Positions 45,026 to 52,475 of a stretch of 64,000 nt of DNA are shown in pieces; within the stretch, counting starts at the first letter, position 1, and the number at the start of each line of letters is the position of its first letter. The notes beneath the pieces were generated by a model that saw only the letters and a program-made list of their open reading frames with translations, made no database searches and had not been told where the DNA came from. A program made the translations under genes and the position numbers. Source of the DNA: Candidatus Sulfotelmatobacter sp. (GTDB taxonomy: Bacteria > Acidobacteriota > Terriglobia > Terriglobales > Acidobacteriaceae); the NCBI GenBank assembly GCA_025462865.1, contig JAOAPI010000177.1:1-64000 (forward strand), in the 5' to 3' direction.

Positions 45026-46939
45026 TCAGGCTCGTCGGTGGCTTGCGCCTGAAGCTTCTCTGGCTGTCGAAGCAGGCTCCGGTGAAACATGAACAAATTC
45101 AAGTGATCGTAGCCATCTCTCAAGTGAGAGAAGACGGAACAGAGCGCCGCTGCAGGGCAGGATCCCTTTACGCGTTTTGTCGAAAGCGATGAAAAGCTCC
45201 CGTGGCTTAGCTATTTCTCGCCTACAGACTTGCCATTGCGGGATGGTGTGCGCATGATGGCTTTCTCTTTGCAGTGCTCGGACGATTGCCTCGTCTACGT
45301 TCGCTTTGCTACGGCGCCTCGTCACTCTTCTCGGAAGAACTTTTTCAAGACTCCGTCTCATTAGTGATCGGGTGCTCCCTTTACGCAGAATCTGGGAGAA
45401 CGGAATACTTAGACAGAACTCAAGCAATGGCCGATGCGTGTACGGGTGAGAGACGTAAAGGTTTCGATACTCCGCGAAGAAGCCGGCACCTAGATCCCGA
45501 AAGAGAAGATCGAACGCGAAAAGTTGAACCTGCTTCGAGGGACGGCCGAACGCCGTACAGGAAGCGCCAACGACTGTATCCTTATTATTAGGCGTGCCCT
45601 TCAGCCGGAGCCAATCCGGGGAGGGAAGCTGCTTGTAATGTGAAAGCCTGTTCAGAGGTCCGAGGAGCGCCACCTTTGCTGCAAGCCAAAGCAGTTTCAC
45701 TAGTGGTACACCGGAGCTTCGACTCCATGTGCTCCCCTCGCGCCAAGCCCTTACCAATCTAAGCTTTGCGAGCTCATCGGCCACTAAAGCGGTTCCGTCT
45801 GGCTCACTCCAGAAAAGATGGTCGCCGCCACGGCCCGTAAGCAAGATCTTTGAACCACAACGACGCATCACCTCAGCTACGGCCGTATATCGTCCAGGGA
45901 AGATGTGAAGAGGATTTGGCACTCCAGTAAAAGTTGGCTGATCGAATCCAAGCGTCGTGTCCAACGCGCATTCTGATATCCGGTGGGTTTTTATTCCCCT
46001 TGCCTCTTCTACCGTGGAGATAAATGAGTCTTCATCACAAGTTGTTGATTCCTCGTACACACACGAGACTGTCTGCAAGCGCTCAGAATAGCCGGTTGAG
46101 GAATGGCTTACCCTGTCAGCAATCAATACTAGCGATGAAGAATCCAGGCCGCCACTTAACTCACAAAACACAGTGCCTTTCGCGCGTAGTCTCCGACGTA
46201 CCGCGTCCGTGAGCTCCGCTCGTAGCTGCTCTTCACACTCATGATCGTCGCGATAGGTAGTCGTCTGAATTTTGTCTGCCGGATTCCAGAGGTCGCGCCT
46301 TGATCTCAGTTTTCCTAATTCAAAAACGAGTACTTGGTTCGCAGGCACTACAGCTATGCTCCGTAGGGGCGATTCAAGAGCGCTGGGGTGGGACAATAGA
46401 TACTCGATTACAAATTCATGATTCACTTCCAGATCGGCCGCGGAGGTTCGAACCAGATGTTCAAAATCGGTTGACCATTGCAGCCGCTCGTTTCGCAGCA
46501 CGTAGTAAAGAGTTCGGGCGCCGCAGGTGGATCGCGCCAGCCGCAGCGTGTGATTCTCCCTGCACCAGAGGACAAGAGCAAATTCGCCGACAAGCTTGCT
46601 TAGGGCGTCGTCCCCATAGCGTTCAAAGTATTGAGCAACGAGAGAAGCATCCGACGTGCGCCTCAGATCGGTAATACTCAACCAAGAAGCGATTTCCTCT
46701 CGGTTGTCGAGGCGCCCATCCCAGGTGAGGACCAGTTTTCCCCATTGAATGGGCTGGTTCTCATACTCTTCTTCGTGCGTGAGCAGATTTCCGCGGTAAA
46801 CCATGGCCAGCGGACCGTCGAGCAACTGTCCCGCTACCTCACAATGTTCATGCCGGGCGTAACTGACAATGTCGCGTAGATCAAGCGTGACTGCCTTTTT
46901 GCCATCCCAATGGACAACACCGGTTTGAAAGGTCGCCAT
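45026..46939 (-). CDS. Lasso macrolactam synthetase (protein C), cluster 2
   Basis: A 637-residue asparagine-synthetase-like protein starting MATFQTGVVHWDG, again without Cys2. The amidotransferase-like half includes LVLTWDGRLDNREEIAS and FALVLW. The PP-loop is SGGLDSSS (about 262-269), followed by RGGDHLFW. The C-terminal ~40 residues are Ser/Ala/Arg-rich and likely disordered. It begins nine bases after the B1-B2 stop. It is distant from the cluster-1 cyclase, so a simple recent duplication is unlikely. Confidence 0.88.
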   Translation of the reverse strand: MATFQTGVVHWDGKKAVTLDLRDIVSYARHEHCEVAGQLLDGPLAMVYRGNLLTHEEEYENQPIQWGKLVLTWDGRLDNREEIASWLSITDLRRTSDASLVAQYFERYGDDALSKLVGEFALVLWCRENHTLRLARSTCGARTLYYVLRNERLQWSTDFEHLVRTSAADLEVNHEFVIEYLLSHPSALESPLRSIAVVPANQVLVFELGKLRSRRDLWNPADKIQTTTYRDDHECEEQLRAELTDAVRRRLRAKGTVFCELSGGLDSSSLVLIADRVSHSSTGYSERLQTVSCVYEESTTCDEDSFISTVEEARGIKTHRISECALDTTLGFDQPTFTGVPNPLHIFPGRYTAVAEVMRRCGSKILLTGRGGDHLFWSEPDGTALVADELAKLRLVRAWREGSTWSRSSGVPLVKLLWLAAKVALLGPLNRLSHYKQLPSPDWLRLKGTPNNKDTVVGASCTAFGRPSKQVQLFAFDLLFRDLGAGFFAEYRNLYVSHPYTHRPLLEFCLSIPFSQILRKGSTRSLMRRSLEKVLPRRVTRRRSKANVDEAIVRALQRESHHAHTIPQWQVCRREIAKPRELFIAFDKTRKGILPCSGALFRLLSLERWLRSLEFVHVSPEPASTAREASGASHRRA

Positions 46940-46948
46940 CTTGTCCCG

Positions 46949-47677
46949 TCAGTAACAAGCAACCACGTCATAGAAATCTCTTACCGTCGGCCAATCGTTG
47001 ACAACTCTATCCTCGACCTCAACCCAGGCGTGGCTCAGAAAAGGAGTGCATCGGGCACCGATTACGAGTCGTGCGGGAAATCCAATGAATCGCAACAGGC
47101 AAGTCGTTACCGCGGATCTTTGCAAGCACAGAGCTTTGCCGGGGTACCACACGCAAGCCTTTGACACCGCATGACATACCGGTCCTGCGTCTGCAAGGTC
47201 ATTTTTTCGTGGACTACGAACGGGCCAACCATTAACGACGGAACAGAGGGCTCTAAATGAAATCAAGAGGAGGAGATCAAATGCGAAGAGGCCCGTTAGC
47301 GCACAGACCAACGTGCGTATTCGTGTTCTTGACGGCTCTGTTTGCGGACACCCATACCAGGGAAACAAGCTGGGCACCGAACGCCGCGGCAATTCAGGCA
47401 GGCCTTGAACTGCTATATTTTCGACACCGTATTCGTTCAGCTTTTTCGAGAAAGCTCGAACGTCCACAGCGGCTCGCTGAAGCGTGATTCCGTACGTGCG
47501 TGAGATTTCACCCGCAATTTCCGTTTCCGTTTTTCCTTCAAGAAGCGCCTGCCAAATCTCTGAACCAACGCGGTTCAACTTCACGAATCGATCAAGACGG
47601 GTGTCCAGGAACACTGTTCCGTCGCGACCCGAAGTCATGATTGACGCGCCATATGTGGAATTCAGACGGCGATCCAC
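46949..47677 (-). CDS. Fused lasso B1-B2 protein (PqqD-like + transglutaminase-like), cluster 2
   Basis: A 242-residue fusion. Residues ~10-92 are PqqD-like (TVFLDTRLDRFVKLNRVGSE, ETEIAGEISRTYGITLQRA). Residues ~120-242 are the leader peptidase with Cys184 (CLQRS), His216 (SHAWVEV) and Asp228 (VVNDWP). Fused B proteins occur in many lasso clusters, while cluster 1 has separate B1 and B2. The start used is GTG 47677, and no clear ribosome site is present. It is followed directly by the cyclase and precursor. Confidence 0.85.
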   Translation of the reverse strand: MDRRLNSTYGASIMTSGRDGTVFLDTRLDRFVKLNRVGSEIWQALLEGKTETEIAGEISRTYGITLQRAAVDVRAFSKKLNEYGVENIAVQGLPELPRRSVPSLFPWYGCPQTEPSRTRIRTLVCALTGLFAFDLLLLISFRALCSVVNGWPVRSPRKNDLADAGPVCHAVSKACVWYPGKALCLQRSAVTTCLLRFIGFPARLVIGARCTPFLSHAWVEVEDRVVNDWPTVRDFYDVVACY

Positions 47678-47737
47678 GAATAATCGTCTCTAATATTGGA
47701 ATGCCGTCGGGAGCGGCGGATTTCGCCAACGCAGACT

Positions 47738-48274
47738 TCAAAATCTAACGAGAAATGGCTCTCGTTCGTCGCGAGACAGCCTTTGGCTAATAACTTCGGT
47801 GCTCTGAGCAGATACGATCACGAATCCGTCGCTTCCCACCTTCACGTCGAATGAAACTCGGCTATTTCGGGAAGGAGTTGGCATTCGCCGGTTTATGATG
47901 TCGAGTACCTGATCAGAACAGCCTACATAACAGCGCAACTGCGGCACGCCGGGCTTCACTATGGCGCAGTATGGACCCACGGCGATGTTCTCAAAATGGA
48001 AGCCGTTTCTTCTTTCACGATGGCGTTTCACTACAAGGGGCCTTGCGGTCGGAGCGTCTTCTTTCCACCAGGTGAATTCAACGAAGAGATTCCGGAACTC
48101 GACTTCATCCGAAAGGTGAAGTAATTTGTCCGTCCTTCGTTCCTTGTTAGAACGCTGATGCCATTTTCTAGAAACGTCTGACCAACGAATGTGGGCAGAA
48201 TACTGTGTTTGCTGTTGACTCGGAGCACGCTCACCGGTATCTGATCTTTTTTGTCGCGCGCTGTAGCAGAACAT
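47738..48274 (-). CDS. C-terminal half of a split zinc-finger/regulatory protein
   Basis: A 178-residue product from ATG 48274, which follows AGGAGGTT. Its last ~115 residues align with the second half of the intact gene at 56961-57662: FRNLFVEF, ERRNGFHFENIAVGPYC, MPTPSRNSRVSFDVKVGSDG and VIVSA. The upstream N-terminal half (48395-48838) is in the same frame but separated by three stop codons. So the ancestral gene was split by nonsense changes, or the two are now independent genes. The good ribosome site favours expression. It lies 60 bases before the B1-B2 gene. Confidence 0.6.
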   Translation of the reverse strand: MFCYSARQKRSDTGERAPSQQQTQYSAHIRWSDVSRKWHQRSNKERRTDKLLHLSDEVEFRNLFVEFTWWKEDAPTARPLVVKRHRERRNGFHFENIAVGPYCAIVKPGVPQLRCYVGCSDQVLDIINRRMPTPSRNSRVSFDVKVGSDGFVIVSAQSTEVISQRLSRDEREPFLVRF

Positions 48275-48394
48275 CCAAACCTCCTGCAACGATGGCCAGT
48301 ACGATTCTGAACGCTCCCTAAAACAAGATCGCCATAATCAACGCTTCGGTAAACTTGGCACTCATTTATTTCCCCACAGCGGCCCAGGTAGCAA

Positions 48395-48838
48395 TTATTC
48401 AGTGGCTCCGTCAGAGGGCGAACCACTTCGAATCTCGCCGTCGATGGAAGTAGATGTGAGAGGGCGGTCACTGCACAGTTCGCTATTTCGTAATCCCGCG
48501 AGGTTTGCTCCCCGAGAACGCTGGCGCCATTGTTCCAAAACTTCTGGCAAGAAACGTCGGCAAAGTAATTGGCTTTGCTCCGGAGCCAAACCCTGGGGCT
48601 CTTCTGTAAAAATGCGTTGGAGGGCCGTCACAAACCTCACGCACAATTGCAGTTCCTCAGCACAGGCAGTGCATCCGAATACATGGTTTTCCAATGCTTC
48701 GCGCTCAGCGTCACTCAACTCCTCGAGAATGTATGCTTCGACAGCATAAGTATCGACAACCGTCTGATGGTCCATACCCACCGGTTCATCGACTGGCGTG
48801 AGCTTATGAAGGTTAATGGGAACCACTTTTGGTGGCAT
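48395..48838 (-). CDS. Zinc-finger (anti-sigma-like) N-terminal half of a split protein
   Basis: A 147-residue protein. Residues ~22-70 carry MDHQTVVDTYAVEAYILEEL, SDAEREALENHVFGCTACAE, a ZAS-like zinc motif with HVFGCTAC (HxxxCxxC). The first ~85 residues match the beginning of the intact paralogue at 56961-57662 (MDHQTAIQTYALEGYILDEL). ATG 48838 overlaps the XRE stop as TGATG, so translation is coupled. No membrane segment is present, so it resembles a soluble anti-sigma-type regulator. Continuation into 47738-48274 is interrupted. Confidence 0.65.
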   Translation of the reverse strand: MPPKVVPINLHKLTPVDEPVGMDHQTVVDTYAVEAYILEELSDAEREALENHVFGCTACAEELQLCVRFVTALQRIFTEEPQGLAPEQSQLLCRRFLPEVLEQWRQRSRGANLAGLRNSELCSDRPLTSTSIDGEIRSGSPSDGATE

Positions 48839-49116
48839 CAGACACCTTTCAGCAAGTCGTAAATAGTCGTCTTTAAGGTGCGAGCTAAAATCAGCATTGT
48901 CGCAATGGTCACATTTGACTCGCCTCTCTCTATCTCGCCCATATGACTACGGTGAAAGTTGCACCTATCAGCAAATGCCTCCTGCGACAGGTCGAGTGCC
49001 TCTCTTGCCTTGCGGACGTTCGCCCCCAACGTAACCTGAGCATCACGTTGCGGGGTTGTCGTGTGGTTCTTTCGCCTTGTCCATCGTGCGCTCTTTTTTG
49101 TTGGTGGTTTGCCCAT
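48838..49116 (-). CDS. XRE-family transcriptional regulator
   Basis: A 92-residue regulator with a basic N-terminus (KKSARWTRRKNHTTTP) and a Cro/C1 helix-turn-helix (LGANVRKAREALDLSQEAFA, DRCNFHRSHMGEIERGESNV). The final helix is TIATMLILARTLKTTIYDLL. ATG 49116 follows GAGGG at five bases; ATG 49143 is also in frame. It is coupled to the zinc-finger gene. It may control the minus-strand operon that continues into lasso cluster 2. Confidence 0.8.
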   Translation of the reverse strand: MGKPPTKKSARWTRRKNHTTTPQRDAQVTLGANVRKAREALDLSQEAFADRCNFHRSHMGEIERGESNVTIATMLILARTLKTTIYDLLKGV

Positions 49117-49203
49117 CCAGCCCTCGACTTTCTCATCACGCAATTTGTCAAATATCGCTCGTCAAATCAGAAACATCTACATTCAAATTCCGATTCGAAC
49201 CGC

Positions 49204-49632
49204 TCATTTGCGCATTGGTAACGAAAAGTGCTCGTTTACGATCTGCAACGTTCCGTCCGCTGAAACGCTGAATATCTGTGTCGCTCTCCCGTTAGTTATC
49301 TCCTCAACAGCCGCTTTCCCCCCTGTCACTGGGGATGCACTGAACTGGAACGTATATGCCGCAATCGCATTTCCCCCAGGCAAAATCATGACTTCAATGG
49401 GACCAAGGCTGTATTTCAGCCTCGTGCCATTACCGAAGTATTCCCGGCTGCGTCTAACAATGGTCAATCGAGCAGGTTCAGGTTTCACAGACTCTGTCCC
49501 AAGAGTGATCGCATCGGGAGCGAAGAAGCTTTGGAGTTGTTCGACAGACCGTTCGCAGAAAGCGGACCAATAACGGGTAATCTCGGCCTGAACCAGACCA
49601 TCGGTGAGCTGAGCTATGGAAATCTTTTGCAT
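49204..49632 (-). CDS. NTF2/SnoaL-like (DUF4440-type) protein
   Basis: A 142-residue protein with an NTF2-like alpha+beta barrel: YWSAFCERSVEQLQSFFAPD, ITLGTESVKPEPARL, and the ending TLQIVNEHFSLPMRK. Such proteins bind small ligands or act as isomerases or accessory folds. No catalytic residue can be assigned. It starts 16 bases after the response regulator stop on the same strand. Confidence 0.7.
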   Translation of the reverse strand: MQKISIAQLTDGLVQAEITRYWSAFCERSVEQLQSFFAPDAITLGTESVKPEPARLTIVRRSREYFGNGTRLKYSLGPIEVMILPGGNAIAAYTFQFSASPVTGGKAAVEEITNGRATQIFSVSADGTLQIVNEHFSLPMRK

Positions 49633-49648
49633 TTCTGAAAACCTTCGA

Positions 49649-50320
49649 TTATTCTCTGACTTTTCTTACAATTTGCCAGGTCGTGAGAAAACCCCTGGGT
49701 GGTCCGTGGCCTATTCGATGTTTGTCCTGCAGTGATCCCAGAATTGAATCGATAACGAGGCCGCTAATTCCGAATTTCTCAAACTGTTTGTAAATTTCCT
49801 CAGGCGTGACCGCCTCGGGTCTCGTTCCTAGCCAATTCATGACGATCCTTTCATAGACATCAGCATCGCTTTTCTGTGTGCCGTCCGAAAGTGGCAGGGG
49901 GACCGTCTTATCGCTCATAGTTTTCTCCAAAAGGTCAGTGATGGCCCTAAGGAACTCTGGTACGGAAAACGGTTTTTGCAAGAACAAAGTTCTCAAATTG
50001 GCGCTGAGTGTCTCCGCTTTAGGTGAGCCCGACATCAACAACACCGGGACTTCAGGACGGTGTTCTGTCAATTCGGTCACAAGCTCCCTTCCGTGAAAGC
50101 CCGCGCAGCCACTATCGAGTATTAGGATATCGACCTGCGCAGCGGGATCTAGCCATATTGCGAGTGCTTCGGCGGCAGAGGTCGCAGACAACGTGCGATA
50201 GTCATTGCGGCACAATACCGCAGTCAAGACGTCCACCAGGGCGATCTCATCGTCCACAATCAACGCAGAAATCGGCCTTCCGTTCCGGTAAGATTTACTA
50301 GAAGGTTCAATCGAAGTCAT
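49649..50320 (-). CDS. Response regulator receiver-domain protein
   Basis: A 223-residue protein. Residues ~17-135 form a CheY-like receiver: ALIVDDEIALVDVL (acidic pocket), phospho-Asp in LILDSGCAGFHG, the switch Ser in LLMSGSPKAE, and Lys in FLQKPFS. The C-terminal ~85 residues (VYERIVMNWLGTRPEAVTPE, IYKQFEKFGISGLVIDSILG) resemble a small winged-helix-like output domain that I cannot name. There is no partner kinase nearby. It lies six bases after the gene at 50327-50716. Confidence 0.8.
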   Translation of the reverse strand: MTSIEPSSKSYRNGRPISALIVDDEIALVDVLTAVLCRNDYRTLSATSAAEALAIWLDPAAQVDILILDSGCAGFHGRELVTELTEHRPEVPVLLMSGSPKAETLSANLRTLFLQKPFSVPEFLRAITDLLEKTMSDKTVPLPLSDGTQKSDADVYERIVMNWLGTRPEAVTPEEIYKQFEKFGISGLVIDSILGSLQDKHRIGHGPPRGFLTTWQIVRKVRE

Positions 50321-50326
50321 TGTGAC

Positions 50327-50716
50327 TCACCGCTGTTTTTCTACAGGCTGCTCATTCCTTTGTCGCCGCGTGGCCGTCCGTGGTTTCTCCCCGTCAACCT
50401 CACTGAAGTTAGCTTTGAACCCCGGCACCAACTCGTTCCAAGCAAGCTCGCTTCGACTGGCAAGCATTACGGGACCATAGATTTCGGCTAGAGGTTCCAG
50501 TGCTGAGCGGCGTAAAAGTGAAATAGCTTTTGCGTTGCGATCAGCACCTGATTGCGCGGCAGTTAGGTTCACCACGATAAACGACAGCGGGTTCAGCATA
50601 TACAATCCAACGGCGGCCCCTATCATCGAGTTGATTTCCTTTCTTCCGAACCCACGACGAGATTTACTGGGTTGCAGTTCCAACACGGTACCATCCGGAA
50701 GGAGCAGAGTTGCCAT
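50327..50716 (-). CDS. DUF3846-like hypothetical protein
   Basis: A 129-residue protein starting MATLLLPDGTVLELQPSKSR. A central hydrophobic segment (INSMIGAAVGLYMLNPLSFI) is followed by a helical region and a basic, Glu/Arg-rich tail (RTATRRQRNEQPVEKQR). The first ~50 residues resemble DUF3846-like proteins, seen in phage and accessory loci. It is the first gene of the minus-strand run leading to lasso cluster 2. Function unknown. Confidence 0.5.
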   Translation of the reverse strand: MATLLLPDGTVLELQPSKSRRGFGRKEINSMIGAAVGLYMLNPLSFIVVNLTAAQSGADRNAKAISLLRRSALEPLAEIYGPVMLASRSELAWNELVPGFKANFSEVDGEKPRTATRRQRNEQPVEKQR

Positions 50717-50763
50717 GTTCGATATTGAGGTCCTTTATCACGGACGTTCCATGTACCCCAAAA

Positions 50764-50789
50764 GGGACCGCGCGCGGGAGCCCGGTCCC
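50764..50789 (-). terminator. GGGACC hairpin (module copy 1)
   Basis: GGGACC at 50764-50769 pairs with GGTCCC at 50784-50789 around a GC-rich loop. On the minus strand the stem is followed by TTTT. A similar hairpin occurs in the second module copy at 57829-57850. It lies between divergent genes, so it could be a terminator or an attenuator for minus-strand transcripts. Confidence 0.45.
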
Positions 50790-50812
50790 CAACTAGTCTG
50801 CAACTAGTTGGG
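50788..50812. repeat. Perfect 10-bp inverted repeat
   Basis: CCCAACTAGT and ACTAGTTGGG are perfectly complementary with a five-base loop. No T-run follows. It could be an operator or an RNA hairpin upstream of the promoter at 50846. It was not found in the second module copy. Confidence 0.5.
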
Positions 50813-50832
50813 CGATGATTCGGCCAGGTGTC

Positions 50833-50886
50833 GAACCATCTGGTCTGATATACTAACACTCGTTTCAATTAGCGCATAGCTAATTT
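50833..50886 (+). repeat. Duplicated promoter/operator element, copy 1
   Basis: About 54 bases nearly identical to 57911-57965. The element includes ACCATCTGGT, an extended -10, and an inverted repeat TTAGC...GCTAA at 50869-50883. It sits just before the gene at 50896. The second copy precedes the pseudogene fragment at 57973. Confidence 0.7.
50846..50854 (+). promoter_or_regulatory. Extended -10 promoter element
   Basis: TGATATACT is a TGn extended -10 with hexamer TATACT at 50849-50854, one mismatch from TATAAT. It is conserved exactly in the second copy (57924-57932). The transcript would start near 50861 and carry the TTAGC/GCTAA inverted repeat in its leader before ATG 50896. Confidence 0.5.
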
Positions 50887-50895
50887 AACAGCCTA

Positions 50896-51192
50896 ATGAT
50901 TTTCAAGGAATATGACCGAGTCACGATAGTCCTTCGTGGAAAGAGTATGGCAGGTCGTATTCTGTTGGCATCGCGGGATACTCTCAGTTTGATGGTCAGC
51001 CTTGACTCAGATGGCGATGTCTTTGGGGTGCTTCTTCCTCTTATATGGTTGGACGGCTGTTACTTAGATCTTTCAACCGGGCAGGAGGCTTGTATATCGA
51101 CTGAGAACGTAGGTTGCAGGGAACCCGTGCAATCCTTTAAGAGGCAAGGGCAATCCTCGCAAACTGCTCCAACGCTCCAGAATTCGGAGTAA
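50896..51192 (+). CDS. Hypothetical small protein
   Basis: A 98-residue protein starting MIFKEYDRVTIVLRGKSMAG. The first ~60 residues are beta-rich (GRILLASRDTLSLMVSLDSD), perhaps a small Sm-like or SH3-like fold; the tail is polar. It lies downstream of a clear extended -10 promoter and is convergent with the TetR gene. No functional motif. Confidence 0.5.
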   Translation: MIFKEYDRVTIVLRGKSMAGRILLASRDTLSLMVSLDSDGDVFGVLLPLIWLDGCYLDLSTGQEACISTENVGCREPVQSFKRQGQSSQTAPTLQNSE

Positions 51193-51203
51193 ATGGGGCG
51201 CGT

Positions 51204-51785
51204 CTACCTGAGTGGGGTAACGCCTTGGATCCATTGTTGAATCATTCGGTCAACCACTTCGCGTTCTTTCTCGCCGCGCTCGATTAGAGACCTGCTGCTT
51301 CTGACATGAAGAAGGGATAAAATCAGAGTTCTCGCGGAAGCGGTTGCGTCCAGTTTGTTTTTTCGTGACTTCTGACCTTGGGCTTGGATCCCTTCAGCGA
51401 GTCTCTTAGAAATTTCCAAAGTTCGGGCAAAGCCGAGTTCCCGCCACTCCTCCTTAGTAGATAGCGCGGAATAGGCTAGGAGACGGGCCGAGCGTGGAGT
51501 GAGAGATGAATACCAGCGCCGCAGGGCCCGGTGCAGCGCCTGTCCGAGGTCCTTCTCGCCGACTTCAAGCAGCTTGCTGAATTCATCAGGGTCCAGGGAA
51601 CTCGAGACGACCGTCTCTAACACCTCATCGAACAGCTTCTCCTTCGACTCAAAAAGCCGAAAAATCGACGACGGAGTTACATCGGCAGCTTGTGCGAGCT
51701 CTCTAATTCCCACTCCGCTGTAACCTTCCGATGCGAACAGATCAATCGCGGTTTCGAGAATTTGCCGCTTAGCCTTCGATGCCAT
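51204..51785 (-). CDS. TetR-family transcriptional regulator
   Basis: A 193-residue regulator. The N-terminal helix-turn-helix is typical: ILETAIDLFASEGYSGVGIR, ELAQAADVTPSSIFRLFESK, EKLFDEVL. The C-terminal ligand-binding domain spans ~60-190 and carries no identifying motif. Its gene is convergent with 50896-51192, and its upstream region (51786-52214) holds the likely operator. TetR targets are often adjacent, so the 52215-53851 genes are candidates. Confidence 0.88.
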   Translation of the reverse strand: MASKAKRQILETAIDLFASEGYSGVGIRELAQAADVTPSSIFRLFESKEKLFDEVLETVVSSSLDPDEFSKLLEVGEKDLGQALHRALRRWYSSLTPRSARLLAYSALSTKEEWRELGFARTLEISKRLAEGIQAQGQKSRKNKLDATASARTLILSLLHVRSSRSLIERGEKEREVVDRMIQQWIQGVTPLR

Positions 51786-52214
51786 TTGATTCCGAGATCC
51801 TTAGCAGGTGATCGTTTGCAAGTAACATACTATTGATTCTCGCCTTGCACTAGCGAGATTTCATTCACGCTAAGCGACAAACAGTCAGATACCATGGCTT
51901 GTTGCAAGACGATATGCTGCGCCTTCCGCCCCAAAACAAGGCGAGATGACCCACATGCTCCAAATATAGAGAAGCGCGTGGACACGACGCAGTATACAAG
52001 GTTCGGTGTACAACATCTTAAAACGCTCTTGCCTCTTTTGTCCTCGATTATAAAGCAGGCAGCATAACGTAAAGGGACGCCTACCTTGCACCTTATAAAA
52101 TAAGGCGTTGTCTTCCGTAAACCGGAAAAGATGACTTCTTGATATGGGAACCGGCTGCACTATGCTCTCTAAACACGTCCATCAAGGACTAATTCCGCCA
52201 AAGGAGAAATAACA
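51786..52214. promoter_or_regulatory. Intergenic region between TetR and small secreted peptide genes
   Basis: 429 bases with no convincing reading frame. It lies between the divergent TetR gene and the 50-residue peptide gene, so both promoters should be here. The end carries the AAGGAG ribosome site of the peptide gene. No clear palindrome was seen. Confidence 0.3.
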
Positions 52215-52367
52215 ATGAGAACAAAAACATTTCGTCTAATCTGGGTTACGCTGATTGTGCTCGTAGGTGGCTGCACCGCCGTGATGGCAGACGGAAGCGT
52301 TCCACGACCGATCTGTTACCCGGGTGATAGCGGGTGTCCCAACGTGCATTTAGTCAATGTTCGGTAG
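52215..52367 (+). CDS. 50-residue secreted or lipid-anchored small peptide
   Basis: ATG 52215 follows AAGGAGAAATAAC. The product starts MRTKTFRLIWVTLIVLVGGC with a signal segment, possible lipobox LVGGC, then TAVMADGSVPRPICYPGDSG and CPNVHLVNVR. If cut after VMA, the mature peptide is ~25 residues with two cysteines (ICYPGDSGCPN) that could form a disulfide. No known family. It precedes two membrane-protein genes on the same strand. Confidence 0.5.
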   Translation: MRTKTFRLIWVTLIVLVGGCTAVMADGSVPRPICYPGDSGCPNVHLVNVR

Positions 52368-52475
52368 CGGAGCTACCTGGATGGGGGCGTACTGGCTCTA
52401 CGGTAGCGCTCCCACCAGTTCTGCCCAGCAGCGCTGGGGGAGCGCGCCGCTTCAGATTCAGTTGGAAGAACAACA

